Source: Pseudomonas sp. MYb327
GTDB taxonomy: Bacteria; Pseudomonadota; Gammaproteobacteria; Pseudomonadales; Pseudomonadaceae
DNA: 64,000 bases
Direction: 5' to 3'
Assembly (NCBI RefSeq): GCF_040438925.1
Contig: NZ_CP159258.1
Location: 4,354,001-4,418,000 of the forward strand
Below the pieces are notes generated by a model. It was not told the DNA's origin. It searched no databases and worked only from the letters and a program-made list of their open reading frames with translations. Both the position numbers and the translations under genes were made by a program. Below, one piece after another: positions 15,095 through 25,245 of the stretch; the stretch's first letter is position 1; each line of letters opens with the position of its first letter.

Positions 15095-17623
15095 GTGTTG
15101 AAGAAAACCCTGTTCCAGTTGCACTGGTTTTTTGGCATCAGCGCCGGACTGGTCCTGGCCCTGATGGGCATCACCGGGGCGACGGTGTCATTTCAGGATG
15201 AAATCCTGTACGCCCTGAACCCTTCGGTGTTGCAGGTCGAGAAACAGGTCGCCGGTGTTTTGCCGCCTGCTGAACTGGTAGAGAAGATCGAAGCCGCCAC
15301 GGGCAATAAAGTGGCGATGCTTTCGGTCGACATCGACAGCGACAGCGCCGCCAAAGTGTTCTTCACCCCGCCACCGGGCGAGCGGCGCGGACAGATGCGT
15401 TTCTTCGATCCGTACACCGCCGAACTCATGGGCGACGCCACGGGCCAAGGCTTCTTCGGCTTTATGCTGCAACTGCACCGCTTCCTGGCCATGGGCGATA
15501 CCGGTCGGCAGATCACCGGTGCGTGCACGTTGATCCTGGTGTTCTTCTGCCTGTCGGGCCTTTACCTGCGTTGGCCGCGCCAGTGGAAAAGCTGGCGCGC
15601 CTGGCTGACCCTCGACTGGAAGAAAAAAGGTCGCAGCTTCAACTGGGATTTGCACTCGGTCGCCGGCACCTGGTGTCTGGTGTTCTATCTCCTGGCGGCG
15701 CTGACCGGGCTGTCCTGGTCCTACGAGTGGTACAACAAAGGCCTGACCCGGTTGCTCTCCGATTCGCCGCAGAACGAACGCGTTCGCGGCGGCCGGGGCC
15801 CTGCTCCGAGTGGTCCGGCACCGACCGTCGATTACTCGGCGATGTGGAGTAGCATCTACAGCGCTGCCGGTCCCGACCTGAGTTTCTACAACACCCGCAT
15901 GCCGCCGGTAGCCGGGCAACCGGCAACCGTCTACTACCTGCTGAAGAACTCGCCCCACGACCGCGCGCTGAACCAGCTCACCCTCGATCCCGTCACCGGC
16001 GCGATCAAACGGCATGACCGCTACAGCGACAAGAGCTTCAAGGCGCAGCTGTTGACCAGCATTTATGCTCTGCACGTCGGCAGCTACTTCGGCATCATCG
16101 GGCGGATTATCCTGACCATCAGCGCCCTGACCATGCCGCTGTTTTTCGTCACCGGCTGGCTGCTGTACCTCGATCGACGCCGTAAAAAACGCCAGATCAA
16201 AGACGCCCGCCAAGGCCTCGCCCAACCGGACAGCGACGCTCCGGCGTGGCTGATCGGTTTCGCCAGCCAGAGCGGCTTTGCCGAGCAACTGGCCTGGCAA
16301 ACCGCCGGTCAATTGCAGGCGGCCGGCCTGCCGGTGAAAGTGCAACCGCTGGCAACAGTCAGCGAGCAGGACCTGCGAGATTCGGACAACGCCCTGTTCG
16401 TCGTCAGCACCTTCGGCGACGGCGAAGCGCCAGACAGCGCCCGTGGTTTCGAACGCAAGGTACTGGGTCGTGCGTTGAGCCTGGAAAGCCTGAACTACGC
16501 CGTACTCGGTCTCGGCGACCGTCAGTATCAACACTTCTGCGGTTTCGCCCGACGCTTGCACAACTGGCTCGGTGAGCACGGTGGCAAGACCTTGTTCGCC
16601 CCGGTGGAAGTCGACAGCGGTGACCCTTACGCGCTGCGCCACTGGCAGCAACAACTCGGTCAGTTGACCGGGCAGATGCCGATGGACACCTGGCAAGCAC
16701 CGAGCTACGACAACTGGACCCTGGCGCATCGAGAGCTACTAAACCCGGACAGCAGTGGTTCGCCGGTGTACTTGCTGGGCCTCAAGGCGCCTTCCACCAG
16801 CAGTTGGCTGGCCGGCGACCTGGTCGAAGTATTGCCACGCAATTGCCCGTGGGCCATCGAACATTTCCTCGATGGCCTGGGGATCGATGGCCGGGCCGCG
16901 ATTGAATTCGATGGCCTCTCCCAGCCACTGGAACAAGCCCTCGCCAGTCGCCAATTGCCGGAAAACCGCGCGCACCTGGTCGGCCTGCATGCCCAGGCAC
17001 TGGCGGATGCGCTTGTGCCATTGGCCATGCGCGAATACTCGATTGCTTCGATTGCCGCCGACGGCGTCCTGGAACTGATCGTGCGTCAAGAACTGCACCC
17101 CGATGGCAGCCTGGGTATCGGTTCCGGCTGGCTGACCGAACACGCCCCGGTGGGCGGCACCATCAGCCTGCGCGTACGACGCAACAGTGGTTTCCATCTG
17201 CCGGTCGAGCCAGTGCCGATGATCTTGTTGGGTAACGGTACCGGCCTGGCCGGGCTGCGCAGTTTGCTCAAGGCGCGGATCGCCGACGGGCAACAACGTC
17301 ACTGGCTGTTGTTTGGCGAGCGCAATCGCGAGCACGACTACCTGTGTCGCGATGAACTGGAAGAATGGTTGATTGCGGGTGATCTGGAGCGTTTGGACCT
17401 GGCGTTCTCGCGGGATCAAGCCGAGAAAATCTACGTCCAGGATCGCCTGCGTGAATCGGCTGATGAGCTGAAGAAATGGCTGGCCGACGGTGCGGTGATT
17501 TACATCTGCGGCAGCCTTCAGGGAATGGCCTCAGGCGTGGATCAGGTGCTCAACGACGTGCTCGGCGCTGCCGAAGTCGAACGCCTGATCGAGCAGGGTC
17601 GCTACCGCCGCGACGTGTACTGA
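15095..17623 (+). CDS. PepSY membrane / flavodoxin / FNR-type reductase of the piu locus
   Basis: This 842-residue fused oxidoreductase corresponds to PA4513. The N-terminal part (1-370) is a PepSY-TM module with membrane segments near 8-32, 140-160, 190-210 and 335-360. Residues about 385-520 are a flavodoxin-like FMN domain ([16 protein letters not shown]). Residues about 540-842 are a sulfite-reductase-type FAD/NADPH domain, with REYSIASI for [15 protein letters not shown] for the nucleotide and [10 protein letters not shown] near the end. It starts at GTG with AAGG 8 bases upstream. Position beside piuA/piuC suggests it passes electrons from NADPH across the inner membrane to reduce ferric siderophores in the periplasm. 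That role is inferred from domain order and context. Confidence 0.9.
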   Translation: MLKKTLFQLHWFFGISAGLVLALMGITGATVSFQDEILYALNPSVLQVEKQVAGVLPPAELVEKIEAATGNKVAMLSVDIDSDSAAKVFFTPPPGERRGQMRFFDPYTAELMGDATGQGFFGFMLQLHRFLAMGDTGRQITGACTLILVFFCLSGLYLRWPRQWKSWRAWLTLDWKKKGRSFNWDLHSVAGTWCLVFYLLAALTGLSWSYEWYNKGLTRLLSDSPQNERVRGGRGPAPSGPAPTVDYSAMWSSIYSAAGPDLSFYNTRMPPVAGQPATVYYLLKNSPHDRALNQLTLDPVTGAIKRHDRYSDKSFKAQLLTSIYALHVGSYFGIIGRIILTISALTMPLFFVTGWLLYLDRRRKKRQIKDARQGLAQPDSDAPAWLIGFASQSGFAEQLAWQTAGQLQAAGLPVKVQPLATVSEQDLRDSDNALFVVSTFGDGEAPDSARGFERKVLGRALSLESLNYAVLGLGDRQYQHFCGFARRLHNWLGEHGGKTLFAPVEVDSGDPYALRHWQQQLGQLTGQMPMDTWQAPSYDNWTLAHRELLNPDSSGSPVYLLGLKAPSTSSWLAGDLVEVLPRNCPWAIEHFLDGLGIDGRAAIEFDGLSQPLEQALASRQLPENRAHLVGLHAQALADALVPLAMREYSIASIAADGVLELIVRQELHPDGSLGIGSGWLTEHAPVGGTISLRVRRNSGFHLPVEPVPMILLGNGTGLAGLRSLLKARIADGQQRHWLLFGERNREHDYLCRDELEEWLIAGDLERLDLAFSRDQAEKIYVQDRLRESADELKKWLADGAVIYICGSLQGMASGVDQVLNDVLGAAEVERLIEQGRYRRDVY

Positions 17624-17636
17624 CAACACCACCCTC

Positions 17637-17725
17637 TGTAGGAGCAAGCTTGCTCGCGATAGCGATCTGACAGACAAATCCACGTTGAATGTCAGACCGT
17701 CATCGCGAGCAAGCTTGCTCCTACA
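17637..17725. repeat. REPIN (inverted REP pair)
   Basis: TGTAGGAGCAAGCTTGCTCG at the left and its exact complement at the right enclose a 40-base spacer. It lies between the piu reductase and the convergent PhoD gene. Confidence 0.85.
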
Positions 17726-17736
17726 AAACGGGGGCG

Positions 17737-19278
17737 TTACACCGGCTGCAATGTCTGCTCAAATACCGCCCCCCCATCCAGATCCCGCAACACCACGCTC
17801 AATTCCCCCGTCTGCCCGTCGATATTCACCTCGCCAAAAAACTGAAACCCGGCAAACGGTGACATGTTCTGCACGGGAGGCGCTTTCTCGAACACCACTT
17901 CAGGGCCAAAGGTTTTATCCAAGGTGTCCGGACCAAAACTTCCGGCATTCAGCGGCCCCGCGACAAACTCCCAAAACGCTTCGAAGTCCTGAAACGCGGC
18001 ACGGTCCGGTTGGTAGTGATGCGCCGCGCAATAATGCACATCCGCCGTCAGCCAGAGGAAATTGCGCACCTGCTGCGCCCGCAGAAAACCCAATAACTCG
18101 GCAATCTCCAGCTCACGCCCTTGAGCCGGTCCGGGGTCGCCATTGGCCACCGATTCCCAACGCATCACGCCGGGGCGGACCTCGCCATCCGGTGCGCCAA
18201 GGCCGATCGGCATGTCCGCGGCGATAACCTTCCATTGGGCATTGGAGGCTTTCAACGCAGCCTTCAACCAGTCCAGTTGTTCGCGTCCCAGGAAGGGTTT
18301 GGCGGCGCCAAGGTTGTCGTCATTGGCGCCGCGATAACTGCGCATGTCGAGCACGAACACATCGAGCAATGGCCCATAGCTGAGTTGGCGATAAATGCGC
18401 TTGCCCCCTTCGGCGCTTTGCCAGCGCATCGGTGCATATTCAAGCCAGGCCTGGCGTCCACGTCGTTTCAGGCTGTGGATATCTTTATCGGTGTAGCGCG
18501 CATCCAGTCGCGTGCCCGGCGACCAGTTATTCACCACTTCGTGGTCATCCCACAGCCAGACCTGCGGCACTTCGGCGTTGAAGCGGCGGATGTTTTCGTC
18601 CATCAGGTTGTAGCGGTAATTGCCACGGTATGCATCGAGGGTTTCCGCGGCTTTGCTCTTGGCTTCGCTGGTGATGTTGCGCCACACGTGACCGCTTTCC
18701 GTCGTGAGTTGAGCAGGCACCGGTCCGTCGGCATAGATGCTGTCGCCGCAGTGAATAAAGAAATCCGGCAACCGCAGGCGCATGGCTTCGTAGATGCGCA
18801 TGCCGCCGATGTCCGGATTGATGCCGAAGCCCTGGCCGGCGGTGTCACCGCTCCAGACGAAACGGATGTCGCGCCTCGTCTGCGGCACGCTGCGCAGATG
18901 GCCGAACCACGGCTCACTGGTGACGCCGCTTTGGGCATCTTCAAACTGTACGCGATAGAAAATCGCCTGATCGGCGGGCAGTCCGCCGAGCTCGACCCGG
19001 GCGGTGAAATCGGTACGGGCATCGACGAGGGCCGAGACGAATCGTCGAGGGTTGGGGAAGAGACTGCGGGTGTCCCACTCCACCACCAGGCGTGCCGGGC
19101 GGTCGCTTCGACTCCAGATGATCGCCCGGTCCCCCAGCACGTCGCCGGACTGCACGCCATCGGTGATTTTCGGACGATCCTTGATCGACGCGATCACCAC
19201 CGGTGCCAGCCCCGGCAACAACAACCCGGCGCCAACCGCTTGCAAGACACGACGGCGACCGAGGTCGAATTCGCTCAT
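17737..19278 (-). CDS. phoD: PhoD-like alkaline phosphatase / phosphodiesterase, Tat-exported
   Basis: This 513-residue metallophosphoesterase has an N-terminal Tat signal (LGRRRVLQAVGAGLLLPGLA), so it is exported folded to the periplasm. The PhoD_N domain follows with DGVQSGDVLGDRAIIWSRSD. Catalytic motifs include GDTAGQG, FFIHCGDSIYAD, WLWDDHEVVNNW and TADVHYCAAHHY, which bind the Fe/Ca centre of PhoD enzymes. The start at 19278 has GGGAG 6 bases upstream; an earlier in-frame codon at 19305 adds nine residues before the Tat region. It is monocistronic and flanked on both sides by REPINs. Substrate is probably a phosphoester such as teichoic-acid-like or phospholipid-derived material, but this is not certain. 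Confidence 0.88.
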   Translation of the reverse strand: MSEFDLGRRRVLQAVGAGLLLPGLAPVVIASIKDRPKITDGVQSGDVLGDRAIIWSRSDRPARLVVEWDTRSLFPNPRRFVSALVDARTDFTARVELGGLPADQAIFYRVQFEDAQSGVTSEPWFGHLRSVPQTRRDIRFVWSGDTAGQGFGINPDIGGMRIYEAMRLRLPDFFIHCGDSIYADGPVPAQLTTESGHVWRNITSEAKSKAAETLDAYRGNYRYNLMDENIRRFNAEVPQVWLWDDHEVVNNWSPGTRLDARYTDKDIHSLKRRGRQAWLEYAPMRWQSAEGGKRIYRQLSYGPLLDVFVLDMRSYRGANDDNLGAAKPFLGREQLDWLKAALKASNAQWKVIAADMPIGLGAPDGEVRPGVMRWESVANGDPGPAQGRELEIAELLGFLRAQQVRNFLWLTADVHYCAAHHYQPDRAAFQDFEAFWEFVAGPLNAGSFGPDTLDKTFGPEVVFEKAPPVQNMSPFAGFQFFGEVNIDGQTGELSVVLRDLDGGAVFEQTLQPV

Positions 19279-19327
19279 GGTGTTCTCCCGGAAATTGGAA
19301 AACATGACCTGAATGTGACATCGGTCT

Positions 19328-19393
19328 TGCAGGAGCCGGCTCGCTGGCGATAGCGGTCATGAAATCGCCATCGCCAGCAAGCCGGCTCCTACA
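19328..19393. repeat. REPIN (inverted REP pair)
   Basis: TGCAGGAGCCGGCTCGCTGG and the complementary CCAGCAAGCCGGCTCCTACA enclose a short spacer containing GATAGCGG and CGCCATCG. It belongs to a different REP subtype from the copy at 17637. Confidence 0.85.
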
Positions 19394-19398
19394 AGGGA

Positions 19399-21138
19399 TT
19401 ACGCGCTAACAGGTTCTACCGCCAACTCCACCACCTCAGGCCGCTTGACCAGCGCATACACCACCGCCGTCAACAGACTCCCGGCAACAATCGCCATCAA
19501 GTAAAGCAGCGCATGGTTGATGGCATTCGGGATCGCCAACACGAACAATCCACCGTGGGGCGCCATCAGCTTGCAGCCGAAATACATCGACAACGCGCCG
19601 GTCAACGCACCGCCGGCGATGCTCGCCGGGATCACCCGCAGCGGGTCTTTCGCCGCAAACGGAATCGCCCCCTCGGAGATGAAGCACAAGCCCAACACCA
19701 GCGCTGCTTTGCCAGCCTCGCGCTCGGTCTGGGCAAACTTGCGCCGGGCAATGAACGTGGCGATCCCCAAGCCTATCGGCGGCACCATGCCCGCCGCCAT
19801 GGTCGCGGCCATCGGCGCATAACTCTGCGACGCCAGCAGCCCCACCGAGAACGCATACGCGGCTTTGTTGATCGGCCCACCGAGGTCGACGCACATCATC
19901 CCGCCCAACAGCACACCGAGCAGAATCGCGTTGGTGGTGCCCATGCTGTCGAGGAAATGCGTGAGCCCCGCGAGCATTCCCGCCACCGGTTTGCCAACCA
20001 CGTAGATCATCACCAGGCCGGTGAACAGACTGGCCAGCAACGGAATGATCAGGATCGGTTTCAGCGCTTCCAGGCTCTGCGGCAAACGTGCATAACGATT
20101 GATCGCCTGCGCCGCGTAACCGGCAATGAAACCGGCAATGATCCCGCCGATAAACCCGGCGCCCAACGTACTCGCCAACAGACCTCCGATCATCCCCGGC
20201 GCGAGCCCCGGACGGTCGGCAATCGAGTAGGCGATGTAGCCCGCCAGCAACGGCACCATCAGTTTGAACGCAGTCTCGCCGCCGATCTGCATCAGCGCCG
20301 CCGCCAGTGTCCCCTCTTCCTTGAACGCGGTGATGCCGAACACGAACGACAAGGCGATCATCAGACCGCCAGCCACCACCATCGGCAACATGAACGACAC
20401 ACCGGTCAGCAGGTGTTTGTAGACGCCAGTCTTTTCCTGTTTGGCCGGACCTTTTGCGCCAGTCGCAGCGTTTTCCTGGGAGCCTTCGGCCAGCGCTTTT
20501 TTCAGTGTCGCTTCAGCCTGTTTTAGGGCGATGCCGGTGCCGCAGCGGAAAATCTTCTTGCCGGCAAACCGCTCGGTGGCAACTTCGATGTCGCACGCCA
20601 GCAGCACCACGTCAGCCTCGGCAATCGCTTGCGCGCTCAATGGGTTGCGCGCGCCCACCGAGCCCTGGGTTTCCACTTGCAAGTCATAGCCCAAGCGTTT
20701 GGCTGCTTGCTGCAAGGCTTCGGCGGCCATGAAGGTGTGGGCGACGCCGGTCGGGCAGGCGGTGATTGCGACCAGGCGCGGGGCGTTTTGGGCGACGGCA
20801 ATCGGTTCGGCAATGGCTGCGGGTGCGACATAAACCTGAGCCTCTTGCGCCCCACGGCGCAGCACCGCTTCGACGTCCTGCAGGGCCTGCGCCGGGGTGC
20901 TCTGAAATACGCGTTTGCCGACGAATCGCGACATATCCACCGGTGCGCTGGTGACCAGCAAAACCCACTCCGCCGTTTCGATCGTGGCCGTCGACAATTG
21001 CCGCTCGGGATGCGCCGCATCGGTGATTTCGACACCGGTGCTCCAGCCCTGACGCTGGGCCGCTGCATCGAGCAAGCGCGCGCACAGCACACTGGTGACC
21101 ATGCCGTTCGGGCAGGCAGTAACAATGGCTAACTTCAT
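19399..21138 (-). CDS. fruA: Fructose PTS permease, EIIB'BC
   Basis: This 579-residue inner-membrane fructose transporter phosphorylates fructose to fructose-1-phosphate during uptake. It has two IIB-type domains, each with a P-loop cysteine: VTACPNG (Cys9) in the degenerate IIB' domain and ITACPTGVAHTF (Cys128) in the catalytic IIB. A long IIC membrane domain (about 235-570) contains GGLLASTLGAGFIGGIIAG and the PINKAAYAFS region. I chose the second ATG (21138), which has GAGGG upstream; the track-like longer start adds two residues. It is the last gene of the fruB-fruK-fruA operon, 11 bases after fruK. Confidence 0.95.
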   Translation of the reverse strand: MKLAIVTACPNGMVTSVLCARLLDAAAQRQGWSTGVEITDAAHPERQLSTATIETAEWVLLVTSAPVDMSRFVGKRVFQSTPAQALQDVEAVLRRGAQEAQVYVAPAAIAEPIAVAQNAPRLVAITACPTGVAHTFMAAEALQQAAKRLGYDLQVETQGSVGARNPLSAQAIAEADVVLLACDIEVATERFAGKKIFRCGTGIALKQAEATLKKALAEGSQENAATGAKGPAKQEKTGVYKHLLTGVSFMLPMVVAGGLMIALSFVFGITAFKEEGTLAAALMQIGGETAFKLMVPLLAGYIAYSIADRPGLAPGMIGGLLASTLGAGFIGGIIAGFIAGYAAQAINRYARLPQSLEALKPILIIPLLASLFTGLVMIYVVGKPVAGMLAGLTHFLDSMGTTNAILLGVLLGGMMCVDLGGPINKAAYAFSVGLLASQSYAPMAATMAAGMVPPIGLGIATFIARRKFAQTEREAGKAALVLGLCFISEGAIPFAAKDPLRVIPASIAGGALTGALSMYFGCKLMAPHGGLFVLAIPNAINHALLYLMAIVAGSLLTAVVYALVKRPEVVELAVEPVSA

Positions 21139-21149
21139 GACCAACCCTC

Positions 21150-22091
21150 TTATTGTTCTGTCAGGGGACGCACGCGCACACCCTGTTCGAGCTGCGCCAG
21201 GTGCGCCGCATCGCCAATGCCGAAACCGATCTGGGTGACCGCCATCGCGGCAATCGCCGTGGCGGTGCGCAAGGTTTGTTCAGGCGTGTCGGCGCTGAGC
21301 AAACCGTGGAGCATGCCCGCCAGTAACGAGTCACCCGCGCCCACCGTACTGGCGACATTGACCCTGGGCGGTGTGGCATGCAGCGCCGAGCCGACGCTGA
21401 ACCAGTTCACGCCGTCGGCACCGTGGGAAATCACCACGTGCTCAATCCCTTGTGCGCGCAAACGGCTCGCCGCTTCGGCCTGGGCGTTAACGGAAACCAC
21501 TTCGCAATCGAGCACTTCGGCCAGTTCTTCGGTGTTGGGTTTGATCAACCACGGGCCAGCCTGGAGCGCTGCTCGCAGTGCATCACCGCTGGTGTCCAGG
21601 GCCACCTTCAACCCGAGTTTTTTCAGGCGCAGGATCAACGCCTGCAACCACTGAGGACTGACGCCTTGCGGCAGGCTGCCAGCGACGACAACGGCGTCGT
21701 GCCCCGGCGCGATTTGATCGAGACGATCAAGCAACGCTTGCTGCGCCGCCGCGCTGACCAGCGGCCCCGGACCGTTGAGATCGGTGATGCGGCCATCGCT
21801 TTCAGCGAGCTTGATGTTGCTGCGCGTCTCGCCGGGCACGCGGATAAACGCATCGACAAAGCCACGTTTGGCGAACAGGGTTTCGAACGCTTGCAGGTTG
21901 TCTTCGCCGAGGAAACCACTGACGGTCAGTTGATGCCCAAGGTCCGCCAGCACCTGCGCCACGTTCACGCCTTTACCGGCGGCGTGGGTGTGCATCGCGT
22001 CACTGCGGTTGACTTGGCCGGGCTCCAGGCGCGGCAACTGCACGGTGAGGTCCAGTGCCGGGTTGAGGGTCAGGGTTAAAATCTTGGCCAT
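21150..22091 (-). CDS. fruK: 1-phosphofructokinase
   Basis: This 313-residue PfkB-family kinase converts fructose-1-phosphate and ATP to fructose-1,6-bisphosphate in the cytosol. It has MAKILTLTLNPALDLTVQLP at the start, the PfkB motif-1 region AAGKGVNVAQVLADLG (about 38-53) and the C-terminal motif ASTVGAGDSLLAGML, with the catalytic Asp in GAGD. Its start overlaps the fruB stop by one base (TAATG), so it is coupled to fruB. This fits the family length of about 310. Confidence 0.96.
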   Translation of the reverse strand: MAKILTLTLNPALDLTVQLPRLEPGQVNRSDAMHTHAAGKGVNVAQVLADLGHQLTVSGFLGEDNLQAFETLFAKRGFVDAFIRVPGETRSNIKLAESDGRITDLNGPGPLVSAAAQQALLDRLDQIAPGHDAVVVAGSLPQGVSPQWLQALILRLKKLGLKVALDTSGDALRAALQAGPWLIKPNTEELAEVLDCEVVSVNAQAEAASRLRAQGIEHVVISHGADGVNWFSVGSALHATPPRVNVASTVGAGDSLLAGMLHGLLSADTPEQTLRTATAIAAMAVTQIGFGIGDAAHLAQLEQGVRVRPLTEQ

Positions 22092-24952
22092 TACAGGGCC
22101 TCCACTAATGCGCGCACTTCGTTGGCGCTGCCCACGGCGAGTGCCTGCTGGGCAAGGGTTTGAGCCTGAGCCAGGCTGAGCTCGCGAATCCGCGCCTTGA
22201 CCTCGGCGATGCTGCGCCCACCGACACTCAGCTCATCCACACCCAGCCCGACCAGCACCGGCACTGCCAGCGGATCGGCCGCCAACTCACCGCACACGCC
22301 GACCCACTTGCCATGGGCATGGGCTGCGCGCACGGTGATGTCGATCAGTTGCAGCACCGCCGGATGCAATCCGTCGGCCTGGGCCGACAAAGTCGGATGC
22401 CCACGGTCGATGGCCAGGGTGTATTGGGTCAGGTCGTTGGTGCCGACGCTGAAGAAGTCGACTTCCTTGGCCAGGACCGGCGCCAGCAAGGCCGCCGACG
22501 GCACTTCGATCATGATCCCCAGTTGCAGGTCCGCCACCGGGATTTCCAGACGCAGGCGTTCGGTCATGTCCCGCGCCTGACGCCATTCATCGACGCTGCC
22601 GACCATCGGGAACATGATCCGCAGCGGCCGGTTGTCGGCGGCCCGGAGCAAGGCGCGAATCTGCGCTTCCATGATCTGTGGCCGTTGCAGCGTAAGGCGA
22701 ATGCCGCGCACACCGAGGAACGGGTTTTCTTCCTTGGCAATTGGCCAATACGGCAGCGGTTTGTCGCCGCCGACGTCGAGGGTGCGCACCACCAGCGGCC
22801 GCCCGGCGAGGCCATCGAGGACACGGCGGTACTCGACTTCCTGAGTCGCCTCGTCCGGCGCCTGCGGGTGGGCCATGAAAATCAGTTCGGTGCGCAACAG
22901 GCCGATGCCTTCGGCGCCCTGCTCCACCGCAGCAGTCACACCGGCGCTTTCACCGATGTTGGCGAACACTTCGACGGCATGACCGTCAGTGGTCAGCGCC
23001 GGTTGATGACGTTGTTCTGCGGCCGCCTTCAAACGTTGTTCGCGGGTGTCACGCTCTTGCGCGGCGCGCTGCAAAGTCGCCGCGTCGGCGTCCACGTGCA
23101 GACGACCGCGCTGACCATCGATCAACAGCGGCGTACCCGGCGCCAACAGCAACACTGCCGGACCGGCACCGACCAGCGCTGGAATCCCCAACGCCCGCGC
23201 AACAATCGCACTGTGCGCGGTAGCGCCGCCACGGGCGGTGAGGATCCCGGCGACACGGGTCGGATCAAGCCGCGCCACGTCGGACGGGCCGACCTCGTCC
23301 ATCACCAGAATGTACGGCTGCTCAGGCTCACTCGGGGTTTCGACGCCGCTGAGTTGCGCCAGCACCCGACGGCCGATGTCGCGCAAGTCAGCAGCACGCT
23401 CGGCGAGTAACGCATCCTGCAAGGATTCCTGTTGCCGGGCCGCGGCTTCGATCACCGACATCCACGCCGCTTCCGCGCTCTCGCCTTGCTTGAGGCGGGT
23501 GTCGACTTCATCGGTCAATTCCGGGTCGTCGAGCATTTCCTGGTGAGTGACGAAAATCTCGCGAATCGCCTTGGCTTTGCTGCGTTCGATCAAACCGCCA
23601 ATGTCGCGCCGCACATCCGCCAGCGCCTGTTTCAGTCGCTCACGCTCGACGGCGGCGGATTCACCGCGCAGCGGGTATTCGATGGTTTGCAGCACTTGAA
23701 TGTGCGCCGGGCCGATGGCGATCCCCGGTGCAGCGGCAATGGCCTGAACCAGGCTACCTGACGCTGGCGCGAGCAGCACGGCGGCGACCTCGGCAATCTC
23801 TTCGCGCTGCTGGCTCACCGCAGGCAACGGCTCGACTTCTTCGCCGAGGCCTTCTTCAATGGCGGCCAATAACGCAGGCAACGCATCGGCGGCAATGCTG
23901 GGCTCGGCGATGATTTCCAGCACCTGACCGCGACGGGCGCCGAGGCTGAGCAATTTGCTCAAGCTCTTCACCGACACCGCACTGTCCTGGCCATCAACGA
24001 TGCGGACGCGAATTTCGCCTTCAAAACTTTTTGCCAATTGCGCGAGGATTTTCGCCGGCCGCGCATGCAAACCGTGGGCGTTGGCCAGGGCAATCCGCGC
24101 GCTCGGCCAGTCCGCCGGCAACTCACCGCCGAGCACTTCAAGCACCGCGCGGCAGCTGGTGGCGCGACCCAATTCATGGCCGCGCCCTTCAATCAGCAGC
24201 GCACACAGGCGTTCGAGCAATGCTTGATGGGCCTCGCCGAGGCTGGCCAGACAGAACAGGCCGCTCAGCGGCTGACCGAGATAGCGCAGCGGTTTGTCCG
24301 GCGTAACGAACGCCAGGCCGGGACGCTTGACGGTTTGTTCGCTGTGCAGCCACCACAGGCCATCGCCCAATGGCAACGCTTCGACTTGCTGCAACACCGC
24401 AGAAAAACCGTTGCTGACGCAGTCGGCCTGGCGCAACAGGCGCGCGCCGCGCCAGACCAGTTCTTCGAAATCTTCGGCAGCCACACCCAAGCCAATCATC
24501 TGCGCGTCCAGCGCCAGTTCTTGCGGCGCGCCTTGCAGCAGTTTCAGCAAGGCATCGGCGCTACTGGCGCGGCGCAGGGCCTGGCCCAGATCGGTTTCAC
24601 CGAGGGCACGGGTCAACAGTTGCAGGAGACGCAGGTGTTCATCGGATTTGGCAGCAATGCCGATCGCCAGATAGACGATTTGCCCATCACCCCAATCCAC
24701 ACCATCGGGAAATTGCATCAAACGTACACCGGTGGAAAACACCTGATCGCGGGTTTCCGGTGTACCGTGGGGAATCGCAATACCTTGACCGAGAAAGGTC
24801 GAGCCCTGGGCTTCGCGCGCCTGCAACCCGGCGAGGTAACCGTCGGCTACCAGGCCGTCAGTGACCAGATGCCGAGCCAGTAATTGCAACGCTGCGGATT
24901 TATCCACAGCCGACTGGCCCATGGATATCTGCTCTATGGTGAGCTCGAGCAT
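22091..24952 (-). CDS. fruB: Fructose-specific PTS multiphosphoryl transfer protein (EIIA-HPr-EI)
   Basis: This 953-residue soluble phosphotransferase passes phosphate from PEP to FruA. EIIA-Fru occupies about residues 1-145, with its active His62 in IAIPHGTPE. A linker is followed by an HPr domain (about 285-350) with His296 in GLHARPAK. Enzyme I follows (about 405-953), with active His580 in GGATAHSAIVA and the PEP-binding regions LLRTELIF and SVGTNDLTQYT. All three phosphorylation sites are present, so the chain should be functional. ATG follows AGGAGAAAG. It heads fruBKA, and a Cra/FruR operator lies in its promoter region. Confidence 0.96.
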   Translation of the reverse strand: MLELTIEQISMGQSAVDKSAALQLLARHLVTDGLVADGYLAGLQAREAQGSTFLGQGIAIPHGTPETRDQVFSTGVRLMQFPDGVDWGDGQIVYLAIGIAAKSDEHLRLLQLLTRALGETDLGQALRRASSADALLKLLQGAPQELALDAQMIGLGVAAEDFEELVWRGARLLRQADCVSNGFSAVLQQVEALPLGDGLWWLHSEQTVKRPGLAFVTPDKPLRYLGQPLSGLFCLASLGEAHQALLERLCALLIEGRGHELGRATSCRAVLEVLGGELPADWPSARIALANAHGLHARPAKILAQLAKSFEGEIRVRIVDGQDSAVSVKSLSKLLSLGARRGQVLEIIAEPSIAADALPALLAAIEEGLGEEVEPLPAVSQQREEIAEVAAVLLAPASGSLVQAIAAAPGIAIGPAHIQVLQTIEYPLRGESAAVERERLKQALADVRRDIGGLIERSKAKAIREIFVTHQEMLDDPELTDEVDTRLKQGESAEAAWMSVIEAAARQQESLQDALLAERAADLRDIGRRVLAQLSGVETPSEPEQPYILVMDEVGPSDVARLDPTRVAGILTARGGATAHSAIVARALGIPALVGAGPAVLLLAPGTPLLIDGQRGRLHVDADAATLQRAAQERDTREQRLKAAAEQRHQPALTTDGHAVEVFANIGESAGVTAAVEQGAEGIGLLRTELIFMAHPQAPDEATQEVEYRRVLDGLAGRPLVVRTLDVGGDKPLPYWPIAKEENPFLGVRGIRLTLQRPQIMEAQIRALLRAADNRPLRIMFPMVGSVDEWRQARDMTERLRLEIPVADLQLGIMIEVPSAALLAPVLAKEVDFFSVGTNDLTQYTLAIDRGHPTLSAQADGLHPAVLQLIDITVRAAHAHGKWVGVCGELAADPLAVPVLVGLGVDELSVGGRSIAEVKARIRELSLAQAQTLAQQALAVGSANEVRALVEAL

Positions 24953-25089
24953 GCTTTCTCCTTTTTGGCACCGGTTGGCACCAGGTATTGTTTTGGATGA
25001 TTCAGCTTAGGCGCTTGTGTTGTCACAGTCTTTGTCGGTTTCGCGGCAGAACCGGCCAAAGGCGCGTTTAACGTAGAAAATACGCTTGC

Positions 25090-25101
25090 TGAAACGTTTA
25101 A
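25090..25101. promoter_or_regulatory. Cra (FruR) operator of fruBKA
   Basis: On the minus strand this site reads TTAAACGTTTCA, identical to the Cra operator described for the fruBKA promoter of Pseudomonas putida (from memory). It lies about 138 bases upstream of the fruB start, in the divergent fruB-fruR region. A partial second copy, GCGTTTAAC, is at about 25064-25072. Fructose-1-phosphate is the known effector that releases Cra from this site in that species. Confidence 0.75.
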
Positions 25102-25245
25102 TCTAGATGGATTGGCACGTTACTCGATAATGTCCCATCCTTGAAGTCCAACTTGTCGGATGCGTTGTGACCATGGTCGACTGCCCGAATCGGGTAGGAT
25201 TGGCAAAAATGTCGAGGCAAGCTCGAGAAAACAAGGAATTGCGGG

